Part shown: positions 1 to 5,648 of the stretch, one piece after another
How positions within the stretch are numbered: position 1 is the first letter of the stretch
Layout: every line of letters starts with the position of its first letter
DNA from: a bacterium
GTDB lineage: Bacteria > UBP14 > UBA6098 > B30-G16
Assembly (NCBI GenBank): GCA_003645115.1
Contig: QNEG01000088.1
Coordinates: forward strand, 1 to 6,505
DNA length: 6,505 nucleotides
Direction of reading: 5' to 3'
Program-made: the position numbers and the translations under genes
The notes under the pieces: model-generated
Told to the model about the DNA's origin: nothing
Database searches by the model: none
What the model saw: only the letters and a program-made list of their open reading frames with translations

Positions 1-1865
1 TCCGATTCTATTCCGATTATCTTGTCTATCTCGTCGCCATCCACTACTTCTCGTTCCAGTAGTGCATTAGCTAATTTGTGAAGACTTTCGATATTATCCT
101 GTAGTATTTGTATAGCTTTTACTTGAGCTTCCTCCACGAACCGGCGAACTTCCTCGTCGATAAGTTTTGATGTATCATCGCTAATTTTTGAGCGCGAAAT
201 AATTTCCTTGCCTAGAAATACTTCCTGTGAAGAATCGGAGAAATTGAGCGGACCGAGTTTTTCGCTCATTCCCCATTCTGCTACCATTCGATGTGCTATT
301 TCGGTGGCTCTTTGAAGATCATTTCCGGCGCCCGTAGTGGGATCATTGAATACTATAATTTCTGCTGCGCGACCACCCAATAATCGAGTGAGTGTAGTAA
401 TTAGATATGATTTTGGATATACACGTCGTTCCTCTTGTGGCAGGAAATAAGTCATTCCACCCATTCCTATTCCACGGGGAATAATCGATACTTTGTGAAC
501 AGGGTCGCCATCGGGCAAGAATTTTCCTACCAATGCGTGTCCCGCCTCGTGATATGCGGAAATCTTTTTCTCCTCGGGAGAGATAGTGATACTTCGTCTT
601 TCCAATCCCATCATAACTTTATCCATAGCTTTTTCAAAATCCACCTGCTCGATTGCATTTTTCCCATTTCTGGCTGCAATCAATGCCGCTTCGTTAACTA
701 TATTTTCTAAATCGGCGCCTACCAATCCGGGAGTGCCTTGAGCGATAGTCCTTAAATCAACATTATCGCTTAATGGTTTGTTTCTAGTGTGAACTTTCAG
801 TATCTCGTGTCTGCCTTTAATATCAGGTCTATCCACCACGATTCTCCTGTCGAATCTTCCCGGCCTCAGCAAAGCAGGATCCAATACATCCGGGCGATTA
901 GTGGCGGAAATTATAATTATTCCCTCATTGGGTTCGAATCCGTCCATTTCTACTAATAGCTGATTGAGTGTTTGCTCGCGTTCATCGTGTCCACCGCCAA
1001 GGCCGGCGCCACGATACCTTCCCACTGCATCTATCTCATCTATAAACACTATGCAGGGAGAATTCTGCTTCGCCTCCACGAACAAGTCTCTAACTCTCGA
1101 TGCACCTACACCGACAAACATTTCCACGAAATCGGAGCCTGAGATGGAATAGAAAGGCACATCGGCTTCACCAGCAATAGCTCGAGCAAGCAGTGTCTTT
1201 CCAGTTCCAGGTGCACCTAATAACAATACTCCTTTGGGTATTCGACCACCTAATTTACTGAATTTATCAGGGCTTTTCAAAAATTCTATTACTTCGTATA
1301 ATTCCTGTTTTGCTTCATCACAACCTGCTACATCGTTAAATGTAATTCTTTGCTTATTCGCCTGAAACTTGCGCGCTCGGCTTTTCCCAAAAGAAAATAT
1401 ACTTTTCTGTGGTCCCTGCATCTGACGAATGAACATAAAATATAATAATGGTATCAACAACCACGGAAGTATGTTCAACACCACTGTCCAGAATCCTGAT
1501 GATTCTTCTTCGGATGTAACTTTCACCTTATTATCCGCCAGGTATTTGGGCAAATCGGGGTCATCGAATGGAATGATAAGAGAGAATTCATCATATTCGA
1601 TTGCTTTAGTGGATTTTCCCAGCGGCACTTTAAATGGAGTGCTGAATTTTCCAGTGACTTTCCTGCCCTTGAAATGACAGCTATCTATTTCAGCCGCTTT
1701 CACCTTTGCTAAAAACTCGGTGTAGGTTAACTTTAATTTTACCGAATCTCGTGATGATAGCCATTGAGCAATCAATAGGACAGCTGCGAACATCAGAATC
1801 CAAATAAATATAGTTCCTCCAATTTTCTTTTTTGGAGGTGGTGTAATTTTTTTCTTATCGGGCAT
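1..1865 (-). CDS. ftsH: ATP-dependent zinc metalloprotease FtsH (3' end beyond window)
   Basis: Membrane-anchored AAA+ protease that unfolds and degrades misassembled membrane proteins and selected regulators as a hexamer. About 621 codons are visible. A basic N terminus precedes a first membrane segment (about residues 18-34). A periplasmic domain follows, then a second membrane segment (125-145). The AAA module has Walker A GAPGTGKT (217-224), the pore motif FVGVGA, Walker B VFIDEIDA (273-280) and arginine fingers in RPGRFDR (R337, R340). The M41 protease domain has the zinc motif HEAGH (439-443), with Asp516 in GAGNDLQRAT as the third zinc ligand. All key residues are present, so it should be active. 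The window edge removes the stop codon and probably only a few tens of residues, because FtsH proteins are usually 600-650 aa. The ATG lies 3 nt after the stop of the upstream zinc-finger gene and has no strong ribosome site of its own; the nearest purine-rich stretch, GGAGGAG, is about 25 nt upstream. Translational coupling is therefore likely. Confidence 0.97.
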   Translation of the reverse strand, partial: MPDKKKITPPPKKKIGGTIFIWILMFAAVLLIAQWLSSRDSVKLKLTYTEFLAKVKAAEIDSCHFKGRKVTGKFSTPFKVPLGKSTKAIEYDEFSLIIPFDDPDLPKYLADNKVKVTSEEESSGFWTVVLNILPWLLIPLLYFMFIRQMQGPQKSIFSFGKSRARKFQANKQRITFNDVAGCDEAKQELYEVIEFLKSPDKFSKLGGRIPKGVLLLGAPGTGKTLLARAIAGEADVPFYSISGSDFVEMFVGVGASRVRDLFVEAKQNSPCIVFIDEIDAVGRYRGAGLGGGHDEREQTLNQLLVEMDGFEPNEGIIIISATNRPDVLDPALLRPGRFDRRIVVDRPDIKGRHEILKVHTRNKPLSDNVDLRTIAQGTPGLVGADLENIVNEAALIAARNGKNAIEQVDFEKAMDKVMMGLERRSITISPEEKKISAYHEAGHALVGKFLPDGDPVHKVSIIPRGIGMGGMTYFLPQEERRVYPKSYLITTLTRLLGGRAAEIIVFNDPTTGAGNDLQRATEIAHRMVAEWGMSEKLGPLNFSDSSQEVFLGKEIISRSKISDDTSKLIDEEVRRFVEEAQVKAIQILQDNIESLHKLANALLEREVVDGDEIDKIIGIES

Positions 1866-1868
1866 AAA

Positions 1869-2264
1869 TTAAGTTCTCAAGCCTTGTGTTAACTCCTCCG
1901 CCTCTATTTCTTCCTGGCATTCTCTGCAATATTCTGCGTATGGGATGGCACGAAGTCTTTCCATCGATATCTTGGAACCGCACACCACACATTTTCCATA
2001 AGTCTTATTTTCTATCCTCTGCAAAGCTCTATCGATTGCATCCAATACCTCTTTTTCGTGCCCGGCGAGAAGAAATGCTCGTTCCTGTTCATCGGTGATA
2101 CTTCCCATATCTGCCGGGTGAGTGGTATATGCGGATACTTGTCCAAGATGATCGCGAAGGTTTTGAGATAAATTCTCTTTCTCAAAACTATCCCAATCGT
2201 GTTGCAGTTCTTCTCTCATAGCCAGAAGAATTTTTTTAAATCTTTCCAATTCTCGCGTCCTCAT
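1869..2264 (-). CDS. TraR/DksA-family C4 zinc-finger protein
   Basis: Small transcription factor of the family that binds RNA polymerase through its secondary channel. It has 131 aa. Residues 1-85 are predicted helical, matching the coiled-coil hairpin of the family, with HPADMG at 49-54. The C-terminal zinc finger is CVVC...CREC, with cysteines at 92, 95, 113 and 116 (C-x2-C-x17-C-x2-C). The region where DksA carries its acidic DxxDxA tip reads ADMGSITDEQERA. It looks more like the general DksA-like/YteA group, so equivalence to E. coli DksA (ppGpp-dependent control of rRNA promoters) is not assured. The start is fixed by a strong GGAGG five bases before the ATG. The gene is first in an operon with ftsH, with only 3 nt between them. 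Confidence 0.92.
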   Translation of the reverse strand: MRTRELERFKKILLAMREELQHDWDSFEKENLSQNLRDHLGQVSAYTTHPADMGSITDEQERAFLLAGHEKEVLDAIDRALQRIENKTYGKCVVCGSKISMERLRAIPYAEYCRECQEEIEAEELTQGLRT

Positions 2265-2299
2265 CTTTTCCTCCGAATATTTTTTCTTATCATTATCAT
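2261..2299 (-). CDS. Possible 12-codon leader ORF overlapping the DksA-like start
   Basis: A short frame reads MIMIRKNIRRKR and then TGA. The TGA overlaps the downstream start codon as ATGA. The peptide is very basic and uses ATA, AGA, AGG and CGG codons. It begins only a few bases after the predicted transcription start and has no clear ribosome site. It could be a leader peptide or chance. Nothing beyond the frame and the overlap supports it. Confidence 0.15.
   Translation of the reverse strand: MIMIRKNIRRKR
2270..2274 (-). promoter_or_regulatory. Ribosome binding site of the DksA-like gene
   Basis: GGAGG lies five bases before the ATG at 2264. It is the strongest ribosome site in this operon and supports that start codon. 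Confidence 0.85.
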
Positions 2300-2310
2300 C
2301 AAAACTTTAC

Positions 2311-2338
2311 ATTTTATTAGATAGTGGAGGAAAGTCAA
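2311..2338 (-). promoter_or_regulatory. Sigma70-like promoter for the DksA-like gene and ftsH
   Basis: A -35 box TTGACT (2338-2333), a 16 bp spacer and a -10 box TAAAAT (2316-2311) precede the DksA-like gene. A start near 2304 would give a leader of about 40 nt. No stronger promoter is visible between here and ftsH, so the two genes are probably transcribed together. Confidence 0.6.
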
Positions 2339-2456
2339 GCTATTTTTGAATAATTCTGTCGATTTAACTATTTAAGTTAAAATCGGTGAGTTTAGGAAAA
2401 CTGAAACACCTATATATTTTCACTATAAGAATATTAAAATTAAGCATTTGCGCTGT

Positions 2457-2705
2457 TTATTTAATATCACTATACATAATTTTAATTTCTCGTTCGCCGA
2501 ATATATAGTTTATTAAAATCAAATTAAATTCCGACTCATTTATTATTTTTTCTACTGGTAAATCATATCGGAATGCTTTCATACCTTTCCTGACAAAATC
2601 GAGATAGAGGAGAGGGTTATTAAGACAATTTGTTTTGTTTAGCAATTTTGTTTTATGCTCGCCGAATAACTCGAGCAATTCTCTGAAGTCTCGTTGAATT
2701 TCCAT
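2457..2705 (-). CDS. Hypothetical protein, 82 aa, overlapping the upstream small gene
   Basis: I do not recognise this protein with confidence. The first 17 residues (MEIQRDFRELLELFGEH) resemble the opening of small nucleotidyltransferase-like proteins, which often begin FREFLELLN.H. The expected following core, of the type YLIVGGYAVAFHG, is absent here and I do not see it in the other frames. The rest (LLYLDFVRKGMKAFRYDLPVEKI...) has no motif known to me. A possible AAGGA ribosome site lies about 9 nt before the ATG. The first 53 nt overlap the end of the 60-aa gene in another frame, suggesting translational coupling. It may be a truncated or diverged partner of that gene, or an unrelated small protein. 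Confidence 0.5.
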   Translation of the reverse strand: MEIQRDFRELLELFGEHKTKLLNKTNCLNNPLLYLDFVRKGMKAFRYDLPVEKIINESEFNLILINYIFGEREIKIMYSDIK

Positions 2706-2835
2706 AATATTGTTTCCTTAAATACTCCACAGCAAGTATTCGTTCCTGAGGTGATTTACTCAACCAGAATTCCAACTCATCCTTGGAACCAGTGCATTCC
2801 TGGATATTTATCTTTTTAACTTTCTTTTCAATCAT
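2653..2835 (-). CDS. Small conserved-looking hypothetical protein, 60 aa
   Basis: The 60-aa protein has a core reading ELEFWLSKSPQERILAVEYL and a C terminus RKQYYGNSTRLQRIARVIRRA. From memory, this resembles short proteins (xYWLSKTPEERLxAVExLRxQYYG) encoded just upstream of nucleotidyltransferase-like genes in many environmental bacteria and sometimes annotated as antitoxin-like. That assignment was not checked by any search. There is no ribosome site before the ATG. The predicted promoter places transcription start at or next to the ATG, so translation may be leaderless. It overlaps the next gene by 53 nt. Function is unknown; a toxin-antitoxin-like pair with the 82-aa gene is an inference. 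Confidence 0.65.
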   Translation of the reverse strand: MIEKKVKKINIQECTGSKDELEFWLSKSPQERILAVEYLRKQYYGNSTRLQRIARVIRRA

Positions 2836-2842
2836 ATTGTAT

Positions 2843-2870
2843 AAAATAATATAAATGGCGGGATTGTCAA
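2843..2870 (-). promoter_or_regulatory. Promoter of the 60-aa/82-aa gene pair
   Basis: A perfect TTGACA (2870-2865) is followed after 16 bp by TATTTT (2848-2843), in a very A+T-rich stretch. The predicted transcription start falls about at the ATG at 2835, implying a leaderless or nearly leaderless message. The -10 box is weak and other alignments of it are possible. Confidence 0.45.
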
Positions 2871-2886
2871 GGGAATAATTATTTTA

Positions 2887-2912
2887 GGACGGTGGAAATA
2901 AAATCCCCGCCC
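2887..2912 (-). terminator. Terminator-like hairpin at the end of the 5S copy
   Basis: GGGCGGGGA, the last bases of the 5S copy, can pair with TCC-A-CCGTCC just downstream. This gives nine pairs with one G-U and one bulged A around a TTTTATT loop. The downstream stretch (TAAAATAATTATT) is A+T-rich but not a clean U-tract, so terminator activity is uncertain. The intact 5S at 3883 lacks this partner sequence. The hairpin may mark the ancestral end of the rrn operon. Confidence 0.3.
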
Positions 2913-2943
2913 ACGACCTACTTTCCCAGGAGGTCACCCTCCA
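2897..2943. repeat. 47 bp direct repeat, copy 1 (distal to 5S)
   Basis: These bases are identical to 3876-3922 and in the same orientation, 979 bp away. The identity covers 40 bp of the 5S 3' end plus 7 bp of flank (ATTTTATT in minus-strand sense, counting the last 5S base). It stops abruptly on both sides. Together with copy 2 it brackets the toxin-antitoxin operon like a pair of attachment sites. Confidence 0.95.
2904..2943 (-). pseudogene. 5S rRNA 3'-end fragment (40 nt)
   Basis: The last 40 nt of the 5S rRNA gene are repeated here without change, including the GGAGG-GUGA-CCUCC hairpin and the 3' strand of the terminal helix. The first 80 nt of the gene are missing, so it cannot make a functional 5S rRNA. 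It begins 6 nt after the stop codon of the HepT gene. Confidence 0.9.
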
Positions 2944-2949
2944 GACAAT

Positions 2950-3306
2950 TCAGTATAAATCATTAATTATCTTTATAATAGCCGCTTTAAGTGGATACAA
3001 ATCTTCATGTATAGTATCCCATACAATTTCTATATCTACCCCGAAATACTCGTGAATGAGTTTATCTCGTATTCCAGCTATTTCTTGCCATGAAATTTCA
3101 GGATATTCTTCTCTTATGTCTTTCGGAATTTTCTTTACAGCTTCTCCTAAAACCTCCAAGCACCTTATCACTGCATATAGAGTTTTCTTGTCACTCTCTA
3201 AGTCTTCATAGGACATATTGTTAGTGAAATTCCAAACATCCTCAATCATTTCCAAAATGTCATTCAAATAATCTCTAATATTTCGCTCTTCTTTCCCTTT
3301 AGACAT
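2950..3306 (-). CDS. hepT: HepT-type HEPN ribonuclease toxin (DUF86)
   Basis: The toxin of a HepT/MntA type toxin-antitoxin pair; such HEPN proteins are RNases. From the start chosen here it has 118 aa and is all-helical in character, normal for the family. The catalytic motif RX4HXY is intact as RDKLIHEY, with Arg80, His85 and Tyr87. In the characterised Shewanella pair, the antitoxin attaches AMP units to the tyrosine of this motif to silence the RNase. The ATG at 3306 is preferred because AGAGG lies 6 nt upstream and it overlaps the mntA stop by 8 nt (ATGTCTAA). An in-frame start at 3336 would add ten residues but lies deep inside mntA. The gene order here is antitoxin first, which favours antitoxin excess. 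Confidence 0.92.
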   Translation of the reverse strand: MSKGKEERNIRDYLNDILEMIEDVWNFTNNMSYEDLESDKKTLYAVIRCLEVLGEAVKKIPKDIREEYPEISWQEIAGIRDKLIHEYFGVDIEIVWDTIHEDLYPLKAAIIKIINDLY

Positions 3307-3592
3307 ACTGAACCTCTTGTAGAATACGTTTCCCAATATAAGGTTTTAGCGCTTTTTTTGTTACTAATTCGACTTTTATCCCAAGTATTTGTGAAAGGTA
3401 ATTCTCAAGTTTTATAAATTTAACAAAACCCATAGGTCTTTCTACCTCTACAAGTATATCTACATCACTATTTTCATCCTGTTCGCCTCTGACATAGGAA
3501 CCAAATACTCCTATCTCTATTAGCCCGTATTTCTCTTTCAATTCTTTTTTGTTCCTTTTAATTATTTTTTTTATGTCTTCGATTGTTTTCAT
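3299..3592 (-). CDS. mntA: MntA-type minimal nucleotidyltransferase antitoxin
   Basis: A minimal nucleotidyltransferase of 97 aa, the usual size. The signature GSX10DXD is complete: Gly31-Ser32 in FGSYVRGEQ, Asp43 and Asp45 in SDVDILVE, and a third acidic residue at Glu75 in KVELVT. Proteins of this group act as antitoxins by AMPylating the adjacent HepT toxin; the intact active site supports that role here. A GAGGGG ribosome site lies about 8 nt before the ATG. The gene starts 12 nt after the 72-aa gene and overlaps hepT by 8 nt, so all three are probably co-translated from one message. The N terminus (KKIIKRNKKELKEKYG) is lysine-rich, as is common in this family. Confidence 0.93.
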   Translation of the reverse strand: MKTIEDIKKIIKRNKKELKEKYGLIEIGVFGSYVRGEQDENSDVDILVEVERPMGFVKFIKLENYLSQILGIKVELVTKKALKPYIGKRILQEVQYV

Positions 3593-3604
3593 TTTTATGT
3601 CCCC

Positions 3605-3823
3605 TCATTTTAAGACTTTGAATAGGAAGAAATCCAAATATCCTTTTAAATGTTCATTTTGTGCCTTCCGTTTTTCTTTCGTGATCTGTTGAGCAAAAAG
3701 GAAAACAATTGATGCTTCATTTATGTTATTGTTTTTGTTCCCTTTTTTCACAAGCCGACGAAGGCGAAAAACCTTATCGGCGAAGTCCTTGAAACCTACT
3801 TCCGAGACTATACGATTATTCAC
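3605..3823 (-). CDS. Unknown 72-aa protein, first gene of the toxin-antitoxin operon
   Basis: I do not recognise this protein. The GTG at 3823 is chosen because a perfect GGAGG sits 5 nt upstream; a second GTG two codons earlier overlaps that ribosome site. The product begins MNNRIVSEVGFKDFADKVFR. It is rich in Lys, Asn and Phe and has a basic middle (RLRRLVKKGNKNNN). It ends in a hydrophobic stretch, YLDFFLFKVLK. It has no cysteines and no clear membrane segment. It is not the four-helix S23/IVP protein often found in rRNA insertions. The good ribosome site and 12 nt spacing to mntA argue for a real gene. It could be an accessory factor for the toxin-antitoxin pair or a degraded remnant. Confidence 0.5.
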   Translation of the reverse strand: MNNRIVSEVGFKDFADKVFRLRRLVKKGNKNNNINEASIVFLFAQQITKEKRKAQNEHLKGYLDFFLFKVLK

Positions 3824-3828
3824 AAACA

Positions 3829-3833
3829 CCTCC
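3829..3833 (-). promoter_or_regulatory. Ribosome binding site of the 72-aa gene
   Basis: GGAGG five bases before the GTG at 3823 decides between the two nearby GTG codons. This is the best evidence that the 72-aa frame is translated. Confidence 0.6.
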
Positions 3834-3875
3834 AGTTAATTCACCCAAATTTGCAATTTGCATTTTGAAATTTCT

Positions 3876-3922
3876 AATAAAATCCCCGCCCACGACCTAC
3901 TTTCCCAGGAGGTCACCCTCCA
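3876..3922. repeat. 47 bp direct repeat, copy 2 (3' end of the intact 5S gene)
   Basis: Identical to 2897-2943. It consists of the last 40 bp of the functional 5S rRNA gene and the 7 bp that follow it in the direction of transcription. Beyond it the sequences diverge at once: AGAAATTTC here, TCCACCGTCC at the other copy. Confidence 0.95.
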
Positions 3923-4002
3923 AGTATCATCAGCCCTGCTGTGCTTAGCTTCCGGGTTCGGAATGGGACCGGGCGTTTCCACAGCGGTATGGTGGGCGGG
4001 GA
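3883..4002 (-). rRNA. rrf: 5S ribosomal RNA
   Basis: This 120 nt gene encodes the structural RNA of the large-subunit central protuberance. The ends pair perfectly over 10 bp (TCCCCGCCCA with TGGGCGGGGA). Conserved blocks are present: GAAACGCCCGGTCCCATTCCGAACCCGGAAG, here given as GAAACGCCCGG then CCGAACCCGGAAG, followed by CTAAGC and GGGAAAGTAGGTCG near the 3' end. It lies 50 nt after the 23S 3' end in the normal rrn order. Its last 40 nt are duplicated at 2904-2943. Confidence 0.97.
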
Positions 4003-4150
4003 AAAATATTTTAAGAGGAAAATTTGCGCGGATTTCTATGGCGAAAAGTATTGGTTAAGACACACGGACTATTAGTACGGCTCGGCTCAATATCTCGCGA
4101 TACTTACACCTGCCGCCTATCAACCAGGTAGTCTCCCTGGGTCCTTAAGG

Positions 4151-4168
4151 GTGCCGACGAATCGGCAC
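4151..4168 (-). repeat. CCGA-UUCG-UCGG hairpin in 23S domain VI
   Basis: GTGCCGATTCGTCGGCAC forms a perfect 7 bp stem with a UUCG loop. It shares the 12 nt core CCGATTCGTCGG with hairpins at 5127-5142 and 5847-5862. It sits in a variable stem tip near the 23S 3' end. Confidence 0.7.
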
Positions 4169-4192
4169 ACGGGAAATCTCATCTTGGGGTGT

Positions 4193-4223
<31 letters not shown>

Positions 4224-4343
4224 ACGACTGAGCATAGCTACCCAGCGATGCCGTTGGCACGACAGCTGGTGCACCAGAGGCTCATCCGTCCCGGTCCTCT
4301 CGTACTAAGGACAGCTCCCCTCAAATTTCCTACGCCCACGCCA

Positions 4344-4384
<41 letters not shown>

Positions 4385-4385
4385 A

Positions 4386-4426
<41 letters not shown>

Positions 4427-4428
4427 GA

Positions 4429-4473
<45 letters not shown>

Positions 4474-4496
4474 TTCGTCGATGTGAACTCTCGGAA

Positions 4497-4533
<37 letters not shown>

Positions 4534-4978
4534 ATAAGTGACGCCCCTTCCACTCAGAGACGCCAGATCATTAAGCCCTGCTTTCGCACCTGCTCGACCT
4601 GTAGGTCTCACAGTCAAGCTCCCTTATGCCTTTATACTCGCTGCCCGGTTTCCAATCGGGCTGAGGGAACCTTTGGACGCCTCCGTTACCTTTTAGGAGG
4701 CAACCGCCCCAGCCAAACTACCCACCAGGCGCTGTTCCCCATCCCGTACTTATAGGATGCGGGTTAGAGTCCCGACATATTGAGGGTGGTATTTCAAGGA
4801 TGGCTCCATCCCGACCGGAGTCGAGACTTCAAAGCCTCCCACCTATCCTACGCACAATATGCCAGAACCCAACACCAGGTTGTAGTAAAGGTTCCGGGGT
4901 CTTTCCGTCCCGGCGCGGGTACGCGGTATCTTCACCGCGACTTCAGTTTCGCCGGATCCTCCCTCGAGACACTGCCCA

Positions 4979-5044
<66 letters not shown>

Positions 5045-5077
5045 CTCTTTGTTATACCACTGTGAATTTAAGTGGCA

Positions 5078-5093
5078 TCCCGAACAATCGGGA
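5078..5093 (-). repeat. Variant UCCCGA-UUGU-UCGGGA hairpin in the intron 3' region
   Basis: A perfect 6 bp stem with a UUGU loop, immediately 3' of the P9 hairpin. It resembles the CCGATTCGTCGG hairpins elsewhere in the window with small loop changes, so it may be a diverged copy or simply a P9.1-type helix. Confidence 0.5.
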
Positions 5094-5126
5094 CTCCATA
5101 TCGCTATGGAGGACGGACTATATCAT

Positions 5127-5142
5127 CCCCGACGAATCGGGG
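5127..5142 (-). repeat. CCCCGA-UUCG-UCGGGG hairpin forming intron P8
   Basis: A perfect 6 bp stem with a UUCG loop between the 3' strand of P3 and the 3' strand of P7, which is where P8 belongs. Its 12 nt core is the same as that of the two 23S hairpins. Confidence 0.7.
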
Positions 5143-5170
5143 TCTGGCGTATAGTCTCTGGGGATTCTTA

Positions 5171-5638
5171 TCAAAGTTCTCGCAGGATTTCTTGCTGGGA
5201 ATATTTCCTTTTTCTACCATCATTCATATCTTCTCGAATTCGGAGTATTTGCTTGATTCCTTCTGGTGTAAGATGGGCATTTTCCCATTTCATCAGTCTC
5301 GCAATTTTCTTGAATTTCGCAAAATCTCGTTTTTTCTTCTGGGATAAAAACCGAAATCGTTCAAAGAAAGGGATAACATTTTCGATAATACTGTCGAGGT
5401 TATTCACTTCATAATACCACACGCCATCCTTTCTTTGGCGCATTGTTCCACAGCGGAGATGCTTTTTAAACATTGTAAGTATCACTTTTTCCCTCTGTGA
5501 AATATTGAAGCATAAGGAAACTTTCCATGGAAGTTTATAATCATTTCTTTTTCTGAAGTTGACATTGAAACTTCCCTCGCCATCTGCGAAACCTGCGAGA
5601 TAGTATCCCAAAGAGGGTTTAATCGATTTGTTATACAT
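5171..5638 (-). CDS. Intron-encoded LAGLIDADG homing endonuclease
   Basis: A 155-aa site-specific DNA endonuclease that would cut intron-less 23S genes at the insertion site so that the intron is copied in. It has one LAGLIDADG motif, YLAGFADGEGSF at residues 13-24, with Asp19 and the metal-binding Glu21. A single motif in about 150 aa means it acts as a homodimer, like I-CreI or I-CeuI. The C-terminal part (KKKRDFAKFKKIARLMKWENAHLTPEGI...) matches the usual layout of bacterial and organellar rRNA-intron enzymes. The frame is intact. AGGAGG (5648-5643) lies four bases before the ATG. The stop is 10 nt before the R element of the ribozyme core, so the gene fills the P6 loop. It must be translated from the rRNA precursor or the excised intron, since no promoter is visible. 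Confidence 0.95.
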   Translation of the reverse strand: MYNKSIKPSLGYYLAGFADGEGSFNVNFRKRNDYKLPWKVSLCFNISQREKVILTMFKKHLRCGTMRQRKDGVWYYEVNNLDSIIENVIPFFERFRFLSQKKKRDFAKFKKIARLMKWENAHLTPEGIKQILRIREDMNDGRKRKYSQQEILREL

Positions 5639-5642
5639 AATT

Positions 5643-5648
5643 CCTCCT
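5643..5648 (-). promoter_or_regulatory. Ribosome binding site of the homing endonuclease
   Basis: AGGAGG followed by AATT and ATG. This is an unusually strong site for a gene inside an rRNA intron, and it supports real translation and the ATG at 5638. Confidence 0.8.

Larger units (their letters stand above)
2897..3922 (-). mobile_element. Putative toxin-antitoxin cassette integrated at the 5S rRNA 3' end
   Basis: A unit of 979 bp lies between two exact 47 bp direct repeats, one being the 3' end of the functional 5S gene and the other a fragment. The unit holds only a 72-aa gene, mntA and hepT, with little spare sequence: the last stop codon is 6 nt from the distal repeat. Integration into the 3' end of a structural RNA gene with restoration of that gene is the usual pattern for elements that insert at tRNA 3' ends. 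No integrase is encoded, so it would need one supplied in trans. The alternative is unequal recombination between rrn copies that left a 5S end behind. Confidence 0.45.

Noticed and set aside
435..1677. Plus-strand open frames at 435-710, 964-1152 and 1429-1677
   Set aside because: They are antisense to ftsH, whose full domain set is read on the minus strand. Their products have no recognisable motif.
1886..2098. Plus-strand open frame opposite the DksA-like gene
   Set aside because: It is antisense to a clear zinc-finger gene and its composition is not protein-like.
2361..2411. Two A+T-rich imperfect hairpins (2361-2384 and about 2386-2411) as terminators of the 82-aa gene
   Set aside because: Both have bulges and no U-tract, and A+T-rich DNA yields such pairs often.
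2904..2943. A second functional 5S rRNA gene
   Set aside because: Only the last 40 nt are present and the 5' two-thirds is absent.
2950..3336. Longer HepT start at 3336
   Set aside because: It would overlap mntA by 38 nt. The ATG at 3306 has a well-placed AGAGG and begins where the family normally begins.
3605..3823. 72-aa protein as an S23/four-helix-bundle rRNA insertion protein
   Set aside because: It lacks the family's typical length and motifs, and it lies outside the 23S gene.
3846..3869. Short tandem TGCAAAT-TGCAAAT between 5S and the 72-aa gene
   Set aside because: Two 7 bp units in A+T-rich DNA are too little to call an iteron, operator or repeat array.
3858..4058. Plus-strand open frame across 5S rRNA
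   Set aside because: It lies on the opposite strand of the 5S gene and the 23S-5S spacer, and is open by chance.
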